A stretch of DNA of 64,000 nucleotides from Rothia nasimurium (GTDB lineage Bacteria > Actinomycetota > Actinomycetes > Actinomycetales > Micrococcaceae), in contig NZ_SPQC01000001.1 of assembly GCF_004569295.1 (NCBI RefSeq), positions 62,001 to 126,000 on the forward strand, read 5' to 3'. Of this stretch, positions 1-8,887 are shown piece by piece. The position numbers and the translations under genes are program-made. The number at the start of each line of letters is the position of its first letter. Position 1 is the stretch's first letter. The notes below the pieces were generated by a model, which was given only the letters and a program-made list of their open reading frames with translations, was not told the DNA's origin and searched no databases.

Positions 1-1983
1 CAGCCCAAGCCCATGAAGGAATACCTGGTACTGGAATATGCCCCCTCCAAGCGGGGCGGGCCCAAGGACCGCCTTTTTGTGCCCTCGGACCAGCTAGACC
101 AGGTCTCTAACTACGTGGGCGGCGACGCCCCGGTGCTCTCAAAGATGGGTGGCTCCGACTGGGCTAAGACCAAGTCAAAGGCCCGCAAGGCCGTCAAGGA
201 AATTGCTGCTGACCTGATTAAACTCTACTCAGCCCGCCAGGCCTCCCGCGGCCACGCCTTCGGCCCCGACACCCCCTGGCAGCGGGAACTGGAAGAAGCC
301 TTCCCCTACAACGAAACCCCCGACCAGCTCTCGGCTATCAACGAGGTCAAGGCCGATATGGAGCGCGAAATCCCCATGGACCGCCTGATCTCGGGCGATG
401 TGGGCTACGGTAAGACCGAAATCGCGGTACGTGCTGCCTTCAAGGCTGTGCAGGACGGCAAGCAGGTGGCTGTGCTCGTCCCCACCACCCTGCTGGCCCA
501 GCAGCACTACGAGACCTTCACCGAGCGTTTCTCGGGCTTCCCGGTCTCCATCAAAGTGCTCTCCCGTTTCCAGAAGGCCAAAGAATCAGCTGAAATCGCT
601 GAGGGCATTAAGAACGGGTCGGTCGATGTAGTCGTTGGCACCCACCGCATACTTTCCGAGTCGGTGGACTGGAAGGACCTGGGCCTGGTCATTATCGACG
701 AGGAACAGCGCTTCGGCGTGGAACACAAGGAAAAGCTCAAAACCATGCGCACCAACGTGGATGTGCTGGCCATGAGTGCTACCCCCATCCCGCGAACCCT
801 GGAGATGTCCCTAACCGGTATCCGAGAGACGTCCACCCTTGCCACCCCGCCCGAGGAACGCCACCCCGTTCTTACCTTCGTTGGGCCCCGCACCGACAAG
901 CAAATTACCGCCGCCATTCGCCGCGAACTCATGCGCGAGGGGCAGGTCTTTGTGGTACACAACCGGGTCTCAACCATCGAAGAGACCGCCAACGAGATTC
1001 AAAAACTCGTTCCCGAGGCCCGCATCGCGGTGGCCCACGGGCGCATGAGTGAATCCCGCCTTGAAAAAATCATCGTGGACTTCTGGGAACGTAAGTTCGA
1101 CGTGCTGGTCTCGACCACCATCGTCGAAACCGGCCTGGATATCTCGAACGCCAACACCCTGATTGTGGACCAGGCCCAGAATTACGGCCTGTCCCAGCTC
1201 CACCAGTTGCGCGGACGCGTGGGGCGCGGCCGCGAGCGTGCCTACGCCTACTTCCTCTACCCGGCTGAGAAGGTATTGACCGAGGTCGCCCACGAACGTC
1301 TGAAAGCGGTGGCGACCCACAATGAACTGGGCGCCGGTATGCGCCTGGCCATGAAGGACCTGGAAATTCGCGGCGCTGGTAACCTGCTGGGCGGTGAACA
1401 GTCGGGCCATATCGCCGGGGTTGGATTTGACCTTTACCTGCGCCTGGTGGGGGAGGCCGTGGCTAACTTCCAGCATGGTGAGAAGGAAGAAGCTCCCGCT
1501 GAGATTAAGGTTGATCTACCGGTCAACGCCCACATGCCGCATGACTACGTGAGTTCAGAGCGCCTGCGCCTGTCTGCCTACCGGCAAATCGCCCAGGCCC
1601 AGACCGCTGACGAACTGGCAGAGGCCCGCGAGGAACTGGTTGACCGATACGGTGCCCCGCCTGCCCCGGTTGAAAACCTGTTCAAGATCGCTGCCCTTCG
1701 CCACCGTGCTCGTGCTGTGGGGCTGAGAGAAATTGTGGCGATGGGCCCCAAGGTGCGCTTTTTCCCGGTCAATAACCTGCCAGATTCCCGCCAGATGCGA
1801 CTAGACCGCATGTACCCGGGTGCCCAGTACCGTCAGATTCCGGGCACCGAGAACTGGCAGATTCTGGTGCCTCGCCCCAAGACGTCCGCTGTTGGGGGTA
1901 AAGACCTGGTGGATGATGCCATGGTGGAGTGGACTGAGCAGTTCATCCATGCCATCTTCGAGGCTGGCGTCGCCGGTTCATAA
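1..1983 (+). CDS. mfd: Transcription-repair coupling factor Mfd, 5'-truncated by the window edge
   Basis: Mfd is a DNA translocase that removes RNA polymerase stalled at lesions and recruits UvrA. The reading frame is open from base 1, so the gene starts upstream and about 660 C-terminal residues are visible. They begin in the RNA-polymerase-interacting region ([15 protein letters not shown]). The superfamily 2 helicase motifs follow: Walker [14 protein letters not shown] box, [12 protein letters not shown], and motifs V/VI in TTIVETGLD and [14 protein letters not shown]. The latter includes the TRG/RecG-type translocation region. The final ~150 residues match the autoinhibitory D7 domain. 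No frameshift is seen. The gene ends at a TAA directly before a long inverted repeat. Confidence 0.97.
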   Translation, partial: QPKPMKEYLVLEYAPSKRGGPKDRLFVPSDQLDQVSNYVGGDAPVLSKMGGSDWAKTKSKARKAVKEIAADLIKLYSARQASRGHAFGPDTPWQRELEEAFPYNETPDQLSAINEVKADMEREIPMDRLISGDVGYGKTEIAVRAAFKAVQDGKQVAVLVPTTLLAQQHYETFTERFSGFPVSIKVLSRFQKAKESAEIAEGIKNGSVDVVVGTHRILSESVDWKDLGLVIIDEEQRFGVEHKEKLKTMRTNVDVLAMSATPIPRTLEMSLTGIRETSTLATPPEERHPVLTFVGPRTDKQITAAIRRELMREGQVFVVHNRVSTIEETANEIQKLVPEARIAVAHGRMSESRLEKIIVDFWERKFDVLVSTTIVETGLDISNANTLIVDQAQNYGLSQLHQLRGRVGRGRERAYAYFLYPAEKVLTEVAHERLKAVATHNELGAGMRLAMKDLEIRGAGNLLGGEQSGHIAGVGFDLYLRLVGEAVANFQHGEKEEAPAEIKVDLPVNAHMPHDYVSSERLRLSAYRQIAQAQTADELAEAREELVDRYGAPPAPVENLFKIAALRHRARAVGLREIVAMGPKVRFFPVNNLPDSRQMRLDRMYPGAQYRQIPGTENWQILVPRPKTSAVGGKDLVDDAMVEWTEQFIHAIFEAGVAGS

Positions 1984-1986
1984 CGC

Positions 1987-2055
1987 GGTAGGTACCATCT
2001 GAGTCAGAAAAACCCATCTGGTTTGTGGGTTTTTCTGAACTAGATGGTACCTACC
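1987..2055. terminator. Long two-tier inverted repeat after mfd
   Basis: Outer perfect 14-bp arms lie at 1987-2000 and 2042-2055. Inside them is a second perfect 13-bp pair (2004-2015 region with 2026-2038) that carries an A5/T5 tract. On the plus strand the inner hairpin ends in TTTTT. It is the likely terminator for mfd and could work in both directions. Confidence 0.75.
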
Positions 2056-2080
2056 CCATCGGTGCCTCTGCAGGCAGAAA

Positions 2081-2118
2081 CAAGGGGCGGCCCACCTGAA
2101 CAGGCGGGCCGCCCCTTG
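2081..2118 (-). terminator. GC-rich hairpin terminating the leftward membrane-protein gene
   Basis: Arms 2081-2098 and 2101-2118 pair with one mismatch. The hairpin lies 22 bp beyond the stop codon of the leftward gene and is followed on the minus strand by GTTTCTG, a weak T-tract. Confidence 0.6.
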
Positions 2119-2139
2119 CTACCAACAGCGTGCGTCTCT

Positions 2140-2418
2140 TTACTTGAGTGAGAGATCAGTGCCGCTGGTGCGAGCCTTTTCGTTGGTCTTCGAAGGCAGG
2201 AACCACAGGGGGATGATGAAGGTGACGCCGTAGAGCAGAACAGCTACGATCCACCAGCTCCAGCCACCCTCGGGGTACATGCCCAGGGTGTAGAGGCAGC
2301 CCAGCAGGAGTATGAAGCAGAGAACGAAGAGGGCGATGTTTGAGCCCAGCTCTTTGGTGCCTGAGTACTGGGGGGTGCCGTTGCGCTCGGGGGCGCCGTT
2401 GGCCTGAGTCTGTGACAT
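2140..2418 (-). CDS. Small two-TM membrane protein of unknown function
   Basis: A 92-residue protein. It has a polar, Pro/Gly/Asn-rich N-terminus (about 27 residues) and two strongly hydrophobic segments (about 28-47 and 54-72) separated by a short loop containing YPEGGWSWW. The tail is short and charged. The start is an ATG preceded by AAAAGGA on the minus strand, a usable ribosome-binding site. It is transcribed alone, upstream of a GC-rich hairpin and convergent with mfd. I do not recognise a family; a small inner-membrane protein is all the sequence supports. Confidence 0.8.
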   Translation of the reverse strand: MSQTQANGAPERNGTPQYSGTKELGSNIALFVLCFILLLGCLYTLGMYPEGGWSWWIVAVLLYGVTFIIPLWFLPSKTNEKARTSGTDLSLK

Positions 2419-2505
2419 GGGGAAGTCCTTTTCGTGTGTGTACTTTATTACTCAGTATAGGTGCTGCCTCAGCGGTTCGCACCATATGACAGAGAAGAAC
2501 CTGGC

Positions 2506-3198
2506 TTAGTAGCCGCCCTCTGCTGCTTCGCCGGCACCGATGATGGCGATGCCCTTTGAGGCACCGATGCGGGTGGCACCGGCTTCGATCATGGCGAGGG
2601 CTTCTTCGCGGGTGCGGACGCCGCCCGAGGCCTTCACACCCAGGTCGGGGCCGACGGCGGCGCGCATCAGGGCGATGTCTTCGACGGTTGCGCCGGAGGA
2701 CGAGTAGCCGGTGGAGGTCTTGACGAAGTCGGCACCGGCTTCAACAGAGGCCTGGCAGGCCAGAACCTTCTGGTCGTCGGTCAGCTCGGAGGTCTCAATA
2801 ATGACCTTGAGCAGGGCACCGCCGGCGTGGGTAGCCTCGGCGACAGCCTTAATGTCTGCCACCAGGGCGTCCTTCTTGCCTGCGCGGGCGTCGGCGATGT
2901 TGATGACCATATCGACCTCACGGGCCCCGGCTTCAACGGCGGTCTTGGCTTCGAAGGCCTTGACCTCAGTGGCGGAAGCACCGAAGGGGAAGCCTACAAC
3001 CACGCAGGGGACGGACGCAGACCCGGCCAGCTCCTCAGCCAGCACGGGAGCCCAGACGGGGTTGGCACAGACGGAGGCGAAGCCGTACTGCTTGGCTTCG
3101 GCGCAGAGACGGCGGACGTCAGCCTCTGAGGCGGAGGGGGCCAGGATGGTGTGGTCAATCATGGTAGCCAGTTCAGCTGCTGAAAGTTCGATAGTCAT
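2506..3198 (-). CDS. deoC: Deoxyribose-phosphate aldolase
   Basis: Cytosolic class I aldolase that cleaves 2-deoxyribose-5-phosphate into glyceraldehyde-3-phosphate and acetaldehyde in deoxynucleoside catabolism. At 230 residues it is full length. The Schiff-base lysine is K160 in FVKTSTGY; D96 (EVDMV) and K189 (GVKASGG) complete the catalytic set. The ATG is preceded by AAGGAAG. It is the last gene of a leftward set of three (nucleoside phosphorylase, phosphosugar mutase, deoC), separated from the mutase by 28 bp. That order matches the pathway from nucleoside to sugar phosphate to central carbon. Confidence 0.96.
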   Translation of the reverse strand: MTIELSAAELATMIDHTILAPSASEADVRRLCAEAKQYGFASVCANPVWAPVLAEELAGSASVPCVVVGFPFGASATEVKAFEAKTAVEAGAREVDMVINIADARAGKKDALVADIKAVAEATHAGGALLKVIIETSELTDDQKVLACQASVEAGADFVKTSTGYSSSGATVEDIALMRAAVGPDLGVKASGGVRTREEALAMIEAGATRIGASKGIAIIGAGEAAEGGY

Positions 3199-3226
3199 AG
3201 TGTTCTTCCTTGAAATTTTGGTTTGT

Positions 3227-4915
3227 TTAGAGGCCCAGGGCCGCGGTCATGTCTGCCTTGAGTAGGGCCAGTTTGGTGCTAGCAACCTGGCGGGCATCGG
3301 CTACTGAACCGCTGACCGATACTACTACTTCGAGGTAGCACTTGAGCTTGGGCTCGGTGCCGGAGGGACGCACAATCACGCGGGTGGAATCCTCGGTGTA
3401 GTAGCGCATACCGTCGGTGGGTGGCAGGGTTTCGGTGCCTTCGGTGAGGTCTTCGACCGATACCACGGGAGATTCGGCGAGCTCTGCGGGCGGGGTAGCG
3501 CGCAGACGCTTCATTATCGCCGGGGTTTGGGCGAGGTCGTCGACGCGGACGGAGAGCTGGTCGGTGGCGTAGAGGCCGTGCTCGGTGGCAATCTCGTCGA
3601 GGAGGGCGGGGAAGGAGGAACCAGCGTCCTTAAGCTCCTGCGCGTAATCGGCCATGACCAAGGCAGCTGAGATACCGTCCTTATCGCGCACCTGGGCGTG
3701 GTCAACGCAGTAGCCCAGCGCTTCTTCGTAGCCGAAGGTCAGGTTCTCGACGCGGGCAATCCACTTGAAGCCGGTTAGGGTTTCGTAGTGGGCTACCCCC
3801 GCAGACTTGGAGATGGCCCCTGCCAGGCGGGAGGAAACAATCGAGTTAGCGAAGGTGGCGCTTTGGGTGTCGGTGACGGACGCCAGCACCCGGGTAGCTA
3901 GAATCGCACCGGTTTCGTCGCCGCGCAGCATTGCCCAAGCGCCGTCTCGTTTGACGGCGAAAGCCGCGCGGTCGGCGTCCGGATCATTGGCGATAATCAG
4001 GTCGGCATCAACCTCCTCGGCCAGGGCCATGGCAAGGTCGAGGGCGCCGGGCTCTTCGGGGTTGGGGAAGGCCACGGTGGAGAAGTTCGGGTCGGGCTCT
4101 GCCTGTTCGGGCACCAGGGTGACGTTAGTGAAGCCGGCCTGACGCAGCACAGACTCGGCGGTCTTACCGCCCACCCCGTGCATGGGGGTCAGCACGATCT
4201 TGAGGTCGCGTTCCTTCTGCTCGATTAGAGGGGTGACGCGGGCGATGTAGTCGGTAGCTACGCTCTCGGGTAGTACCGTCCAGCCGTCAGCGGCCAGTAC
4301 CGGGGTTTCAACAGCGGCGATGGCGGCTGCGATATCCCCGTCGTAGGGAGGAATGATTTGGGCGCCGCGGGCACCGGGCTCAACGGCTGCCCCGCCCAGG
4401 TAGACCTTGTAGCCGTTGTCGTTGGGCGGGTTATGGGAGGCGGTAACCATGACGCCAATTTCAGCCCCGTATTCGCGGGTCGCCCAAGCGGTCACAGGAG
4501 TGGGCAGGGCTGAGGGCATGAGGTGAACCTCAATGCCGGCAGCAGTGAAGATAGCGGCGGTGTCGAGGGCGAAGACGTCCGAATTCTTGCGGGCGTCAAA
4601 ACCCACCACGGCAGAAATCTTCTCCCAGCCCTCGGCGGACGCGCGCGCGGTAGCGTAGTCTGCCAGGCCCTGAGCGGCACGCTGAACAACGACGCGGTTC
4701 ATACGCATGGGGCCAGCGCCCAGTTCAGCGCGCAGACCCGCGGTGCCGAACTGTAGGGTGCCAGAGAAACGGTCTGCCAAATCGGCGGTTGCGGACGCAT
4801 CGCCTGCCTCAACCTGGGCAATGATGCTCTCAAGCTGGGCTTTGGTTTCAGCGTCGGGGTCGATAGCGGCCCAGGCACGGGCCTGCTTAAGAAGCTGCTG
4901 AGTATCTAGTGACAT
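3227..4915 (-). CDS. Phospho-sugar mutase (phosphoglucomutase/phosphomannomutase/phosphopentomutase family)
   Basis: Alpha-D-phosphohexomutase that interconverts sugar 1- and 6- (or 1- and 5-) phosphates. The 562 residues carry the phosphoserine loop TASHNPP (S160), the Mg-binding NDPDADR loop and the C-terminal phosphate-binding RPSGTEPK. The length fits the PmmB/PgcA subgroup. It sits between purine nucleoside phosphorylase and deoC, 17 bp from the phosphorylase, so phosphopentomutase activity (ribose-1-P to ribose-5-P) is the role its context suggests. The equivalent mycobacterial gene beside deoD is called pmmB. Substrate preference cannot be read from the sequence. Confidence 0.93.
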   Translation of the reverse strand: MSLDTQQLLKQARAWAAIDPDAETKAQLESIIAQVEAGDASATADLADRFSGTLQFGTAGLRAELGAGPMRMNRVVVQRAAQGLADYATARASAEGWEKISAVVGFDARKNSDVFALDTAAIFTAAGIEVHLMPSALPTPVTAWATREYGAEIGVMVTASHNPPNDNGYKVYLGGAAVEPGARGAQIIPPYDGDIAAAIAAVETPVLAADGWTVLPESVATDYIARVTPLIEQKERDLKIVLTPMHGVGGKTAESVLRQAGFTNVTLVPEQAEPDPNFSTVAFPNPEEPGALDLAMALAEEVDADLIIANDPDADRAAFAVKRDGAWAMLRGDETGAILATRVLASVTDTQSATFANSIVSSRLAGAISKSAGVAHYETLTGFKWIARVENLTFGYEEALGYCVDHAQVRDKDGISAALVMADYAQELKDAGSSFPALLDEIATEHGLYATDQLSVRVDDLAQTPAIMKRLRATPPAELAESPVVSVEDLTEGTETLPPTDGMRYYTEDSTRVIVRPSGTEPKLKCYLEVVVSVSGSVADARQVASTKLALLKADMTAALGL

Positions 4916-4932
4916 GGGGTTTCCTTGTGTTG

Positions 4933-5775
4933 TTAGAGGGCCGCAATAATATCTGCGAGCAGACGGGAAATGCGGGGGCCAGCAGCTTCGCCAGCTTCGA
5001 TTACCTCGGCGTGGGACAGCGGGGTCTCCTGAATACCGGCAGCCAGGTTGGTGACCAGCGAGATACCGAAGACCTCAAGACCCGCAGCACGCGCGGCGAT
5101 GGCTTCAAGAGCGGTGGACATGCCCACCAGGTCAGCACCCAGTACACCTGCCATCTTGACCTCGGCCGGGGTTTCGTAGTGGGGGCCGGGGAACTGCATG
5201 TAGACGCCCTCCTGCAGGGAGGGGTCAATGCCGCGGGCAATCTCGCGGATGCGCGGGGAGTACAGGTCGGTCAGGTCAACGAAGTGTGCACCGGTCAGCG
5301 GGGACGCCGAGGTGAAGTTCAGGTGGTCAGAAATCAGGACGGGCTCCCCGGCTGAGTATGCGGGGTTCAGACCGCCACAGCCGTTGGTGAGAATCATGGT
5401 GTCAGCGCCAGCTGCGGCTGCGGTGCGCACACCGTGGACGACGGCCTCAACGCCACGACCCTCGTAGTAGTGGGTGCGGGAGCCAATGACCAGGGCTCGC
5501 TTACCGTTCTCGGTCAGAATAGAGGACAGGGTGCCGGGGTGGCCCACGACGGCAGCCTTGTGGAAACCGGGAACCTCGTCAGCAGAGAGCACGTGGGTGG
5601 CTTCGCCGATGAGGGAGGCAGCTTCGCCCCAGCCCGACCCCAGCGTCAGCGCCAGGTCGTGCTTCTCGACGCCGGTTTTCTCGGCAATGAACTCCGCGGC
5701 CTCACGGGCACGAACCAGTGCCGGGTGATGAGGGTCAGCGGTGGAAACAGCGGAAATATTTGAATCATTCAACAC
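4933..5775 (-). CDS. punA: Purine nucleoside phosphorylase (trimeric class)
   Basis: Phosphorolysis of (deoxy)inosine and guanosine to base plus ribose-1-phosphate. Family motifs are the phosphate loop TLGSGWG, HYYEG, TNGCGGLNP, GPHYETPAEVKM and LVTNLAAG. The open frame runs upstream far beyond the family start and overlaps lpdA on the other strand. I therefore place the start at GTG 5775 (a TTG follows at 5772), giving 280 residues, normal for this family. There is no spaced Shine-Dalgarno sequence. A TACCGT box lies 6 nt before the GTG, suggesting a leaderless mRNA. It is the first gene of the leftward salvage set. Confidence 0.92.
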   Translation of the reverse strand: MLNDSNISAVSTADPHHPALVRAREAAEFIAEKTGVEKHDLALTLGSGWGEAASLIGEATHVLSADEVPGFHKAAVVGHPGTLSSILTENGKRALVIGSRTHYYEGRGVEAVVHGVRTAAAAGADTMILTNGCGGLNPAYSAGEPVLISDHLNFTSASPLTGAHFVDLTDLYSPRIREIARGIDPSLQEGVYMQFPGPHYETPAEVKMAGVLGADLVGMSTALEAIAARAAGLEVFGISLVTNLAAGIQETPLSHAEVIEAGEAAGPRISRLLADIIAAL

Positions 5776-5781
5776 CCCTCT

Positions 5782-5787
5782 ACGGTA
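5782..5787 (-). promoter_or_regulatory. -10 box of leaderless nucleoside phosphorylase promoter
   Basis: TACCGT on the minus strand, 6 nt before GTG 5775. The -35 region is weak. Confidence 0.45.
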
Positions 5788-5803
5788 CCAAACCTGCCCA
5801 GAG

Positions 5804-5832
5804 TTGAGCGTGCGTGCGATGTGCGACACAAT
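5804..5832 (+). promoter_or_regulatory. lpdA promoter, leaderless layout
   Basis: TTGAGC at 5804-5809, a 17-bp spacer, then CACAAT at 5827-5832. GTG 5839 lies 6 nt further on, at the expected transcription start. Confidence 0.55.
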
Positions 5833-5838
5833 AAAGGG

Positions 5839-7257
5839 GTGACTCTCAAAACAGACTACGCATCGCACAAAATTGTCATTCTCGGCGGCGGCCCTGGCGG
5901 CTATGAAGCCGCCCTGGTTGCTGCAAGCCACGGCGCCGACGTCACTATCATCGAAGATAAGGGCATGGGCGGCTCGGCCGTCCTCACCGACGTCGTGCCC
6001 TCCAAAACCCTGATTGCCAGCGCGGACGCCCGCAACCGCTTCGGCAAGGCCCAGGAGCTCGCTATTTCGGTGGGCGACAATGACGCGCCGCCGCCTATTT
6101 CGGTTGACCTGGCCAAGGTGAATAAGCGCCTGATTGACCTGGCTCATCAGCAGTCCCACGATATTAAACGCACCCTTGAACGTAGCGGCGTCAAAGTGAT
6201 TGATGGTCGCGGCAAGCTGGTGGATCGCCACACCGTACAGGTGACCGATTCTAGCGGGCTGACCTATGACCTGACCACCGGGTTCATCATTCTGGCGGTG
6301 GGTACCCACCCCCGCGAGCTACCCACCGCTAAGCCGGACGGTAAGCGCATTCTTAACTGGACCCAGCTCTACTCTCTCGAAGAACTCCCCGAAGACCTGA
6401 TTGTGGTTGGGTCTGGCGTGACAGGTGCAGAGTTCGCCTCGGCCTACAACGGTTTAGGCTCGTGGGTTACCCTTATTTCCTCCCGCGACCGGGTGCTGCC
6501 CGGTGAGGACGAGGACGCCGCGACCGTCCTTGAAAATGTTTTTGAACGTAAGGGCGTGCGCGTTATGCCTCGCTCCCGCGCAGAAGCCGCCTGCTATAAC
6601 GAGGCTGGCGACGGTGTCATTGTCACCCTGGGGGACGGGCGCAAGGTGGCTGGCTCCCACGTGCTGATTGCTGTGGGCTCGATTCCCAACACCGAAAATC
6701 TGGGTCTTGAGGACGCAGGGGTTGAGGTCAGCGAATCAGGGCACATTAATGTGGATCGCGTCTCCCGCACTAACATCCCCAACATTTATGCGGCCGGTGA
6801 CTGTACCGGGGTTTACCCGCTGGCCTCCGTTGCCGCGATGCAGGGGCGCGTTGCCGTTTCGCACATGCTGGGTGACATCGTCAAGCCCCTGCGCACCCAC
6901 CAGGTTGCCGCCAATATCTTTACGGCCCCTGAAATTGCAACCGTCGGCGTGAGCCAGAGCGAAATTGAGTTGGGGAAGTACCAGGCCGATATGGTCATGC
7001 TGCCGCTGGCAACTAACCCCCGCGCCAAGATGATGGCGGTGGAGGACGGCTTCATCAAAATCTTCGCCCGCAAGCACTCGGGAACCGTCATCGGCGGTGT
7101 GGTGGTAGGACCCCGCGCCTCAGAGCTGATTTTCCCGCTGTCGCTGGCCGTTGATAAGAAGCTGCACGTCGATGATATTGCTGAGACCTTCACGGTCTAC
7201 CCCTCGCTGACCGGCTCTATCTCAGAAGCCGCGCGGCAGTTGCACACTATGCAGTAG
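5839..7257 (+). CDS. lpdA: NAD(P)H-quinone dehydrogenase of the LpdA (flavoprotein disulfide reductase) family
   Basis: FAD/NAD(P)-dependent two-dinucleotide-binding fold oxidoreductase. The N-terminal FAD motif GGGPGGYEAA, the NAD motif GSGVTGAEFA and the second FAD motif YAAGDCTG are all present, as is the dimerisation domain. The redox CxxxxC of lipoamide dehydrogenases is replaced by GMGGSAVLTDVVPSK, as in mycobacterial LpdA (Rv3303c). Disulfide chemistry is therefore not expected, and quinone reduction is the known activity of that subgroup. The start is GTG 5839, 18 bp inside the longest frame, because the promoter -10 overlaps the upstream GTG. Length is 472 residues. It diverges from the phosphorylase gene. 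Confidence 0.88.
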   Translation: MTLKTDYASHKIVILGGGPGGYEAALVAASHGADVTIIEDKGMGGSAVLTDVVPSKTLIASADARNRFGKAQELAISVGDNDAPPPISVDLAKVNKRLIDLAHQQSHDIKRTLERSGVKVIDGRGKLVDRHTVQVTDSSGLTYDLTTGFIILAVGTHPRELPTAKPDGKRILNWTQLYSLEELPEDLIVVGSGVTGAEFASAYNGLGSWVTLISSRDRVLPGEDEDAATVLENVFERKGVRVMPRSRAEAACYNEAGDGVIVTLGDGRKVAGSHVLIAVGSIPNTENLGLEDAGVEVSESGHINVDRVSRTNIPNIYAAGDCTGVYPLASVAAMQGRVAVSHMLGDIVKPLRTHQVAANIFTAPEIATVGVSQSEIELGKYQADMVMLPLATNPRAKMMAVEDGFIKIFARKHSGTVIGGVVVGPRASELIFPLSLAVDKKLHVDDIAETFTVYPSLTGSISEAARQLHTMQ

Positions 7258-7266
7258 TAGATAGAA

Positions 7267-7307
7267 AAGGGAGGGGTAGCGCCCGCTCGGAGCGCTACTC
7301 CTCCCTT
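7267..7307. terminator. Bidirectional terminator between lpdA and the MHS transporter
   Basis: Perfect 16-bp arms at 7267-7282 and 7292-7307, with AAAA on the left and TTT on the right. It lies between two convergent genes. Confidence 0.8.
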
Positions 7308-7326
7308 TGCGTCGTAAAGCTTTAGC

Positions 7327-8721
7327 TTACTTAGTGCGGGCCATGGTGGTCAGGTCCACGTCGCGGGTTTCATGGGTGATGGCCATGAAGATCAGGGTGA
7401 GCAGACCTGCGCCGGCCAGGTAGAGGCCGACTGCGCCTACACCACCGTTGGCGTTCAGCCACACCGCAGCGTAGGGGGTCAGTGCTGCGCCAAGGATGGA
7501 TGCAACGTTGTAGCTGATACCTGAGGCGGTGTAGCGGACGTTGGTGGGGAAGAGCTCGGGCAGGTAGGCACTCATGGAGCCGAAGGTCAGGCCCATGAGG
7601 GTCATGCCGATGGCCATGAAGAGGACGATGCGGCCGGTGTTGGCGTCCTCGCCGGTGCCAACGATGGCGGGGTCCATGAGGAAGCCGAAGGAGAGGCCGA
7701 AGATGATGATGGCGCCGGTGATGACGAGCTGGGAGGAGCGGCGTCCGTACTTGTCGGCTAGCCAGCCGGAGACCGGGACCATGGCGGCGAAGAAGAGAAT
7801 GGTGATGAGCTGGATGACCAGGAATTCGCGGTAGGCGATGCCCAGGCCGCCCTTTTCTACCTTGCCGATGCCGAAGGAGAGAATCCAGGCGGTCATGAGG
7901 TAGAAGAGTACGTAGGTGGCGAGCATGATGAAGGTGCCCTGGATCATGGGCCACCAGGCTACCTTGAAGGCTTCTGCGAGCGGGGTCTTGACCTTTTCGT
8001 CCTTTTCGAGGGCCTGTTTGAAGACGGGGGTTTCTTCGAGCTTGAAGCGCACGTAGAGGCCGACTGCGACCATGACGATGGAGGCGATGAAGGGGATACG
8101 CCAGCCCCAGACGAGGAAGTTGTGGTCAATGGTGTCGCCGGCGGCAAGGGAGGTGAAGCCCATGGCGACGGTGAGCAGGAGCATGAAGCCATTGGCGAGG
8201 ATGAAGCCGAATGGGGCACCGAGCTGGGGCCACATGGCGGCGCGGGCGCGCTTGCCTTCTTCGGCGTATTCGGTGGCCAGTAGGGCTGCACCTGACCATT
8301 CGCCGCCCAGGCCTAGGCCCTGGCAGAAGCGCAGGATGGTCAGCATGGCCGGTGCCCAGAGGCCGATTTGGTAGTAGGTGGGGAGCAGACCGATGAGGAA
8401 GGTCGCGATGCCCATGGTTAGGAGCGCACCGACTAGGGTTGCCTTGCGGCCTACCTTATCGCCGAAGTGGCCAAAGACAATGGAGCCGATGGGGCGGGCG
8501 ACGAAGGCTGCGCCGAAGGTCGCCATGGAGGCGAGAAGCTTGGCGGTGTCGTCCTCACCGGTGAAGAAGAGGGCGGGGAAGACGGCCACGGCGGCGGTGG
8601 CGTAGATGTAGAAGTCGTAGAACTCGATGGTGGTGCCGATGAGCGACGCCAGGATGACGCGGCTGCGGGGCACGGTCTGCTCGGTGGCAGAGGATGCTAG
8701 GGTAGCGGTTGTGGTGCTCAC
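7327..8721 (-). CDS. MFS transporter, metabolite:H+ symporter (MHS) type
   Basis: A 464-residue inner-membrane proton symporter with twelve predicted TM helices. Family marks are the loop 2-3 motif GHFGDKVGRKA, the TM4-5 signature RFCQGLGLGGEWSGAALLATEY and the second-half motif GWLADKYGRR. The family includes carriers for shikimate, proline/betaine, citrate and alpha-ketoglutarate; the substrate cannot be told here. Start is GTG 8721 after an AGAGAG sequence. It stands alone, convergent with lpdA, and about 150 bp from accA3. Confidence 0.9.
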   Translation of the reverse strand: MSTTTATLASSATEQTVPRSRVILASLIGTTIEFYDFYIYATAAVAVFPALFFTGEDDTAKLLASMATFGAAFVARPIGSIVFGHFGDKVGRKATLVGALLTMGIATFLIGLLPTYYQIGLWAPAMLTILRFCQGLGLGGEWSGAALLATEYAEEGKRARAAMWPQLGAPFGFILANGFMLLLTVAMGFTSLAAGDTIDHNFLVWGWRIPFIASIVMVAVGLYVRFKLEETPVFKQALEKDEKVKTPLAEAFKVAWWPMIQGTFIMLATYVLFYLMTAWILSFGIGKVEKGGLGIAYREFLVIQLITILFFAAMVPVSGWLADKYGRRSSQLVITGAIIIFGLSFGFLMDPAIVGTGEDANTGRIVLFMAIGMTLMGLTFGSMSAYLPELFPTNVRYTASGISYNVASILGAALTPYAAVWLNANGGVGAVGLYLAGAGLLTLIFMAITHETRDVDLTTMARTK

Positions 8722-8887
8722 AGGATCTCTCTGAGGGTGTGTGGAATGTGTTGAACAGTTTTACTCTAAAACTGGTGTTCTCTATGTGAAACTTTAATTC
8801 CACTATGTGAGCTCATGGGTGTTGGGTATAGGTCAGGCCCCTTTACCTGATGGCAAAGGGGCCTGTCCTAGTTCGCGAGCGGTGCTT

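Noticed and set aside
5776-6309. N-terminal extension of the nucleoside phosphorylase frame up to 6309
   Set aside because: It runs antisense through lpdA, has no family similarity, and would bury the divergent promoters. GTG 5775 fits the family length.
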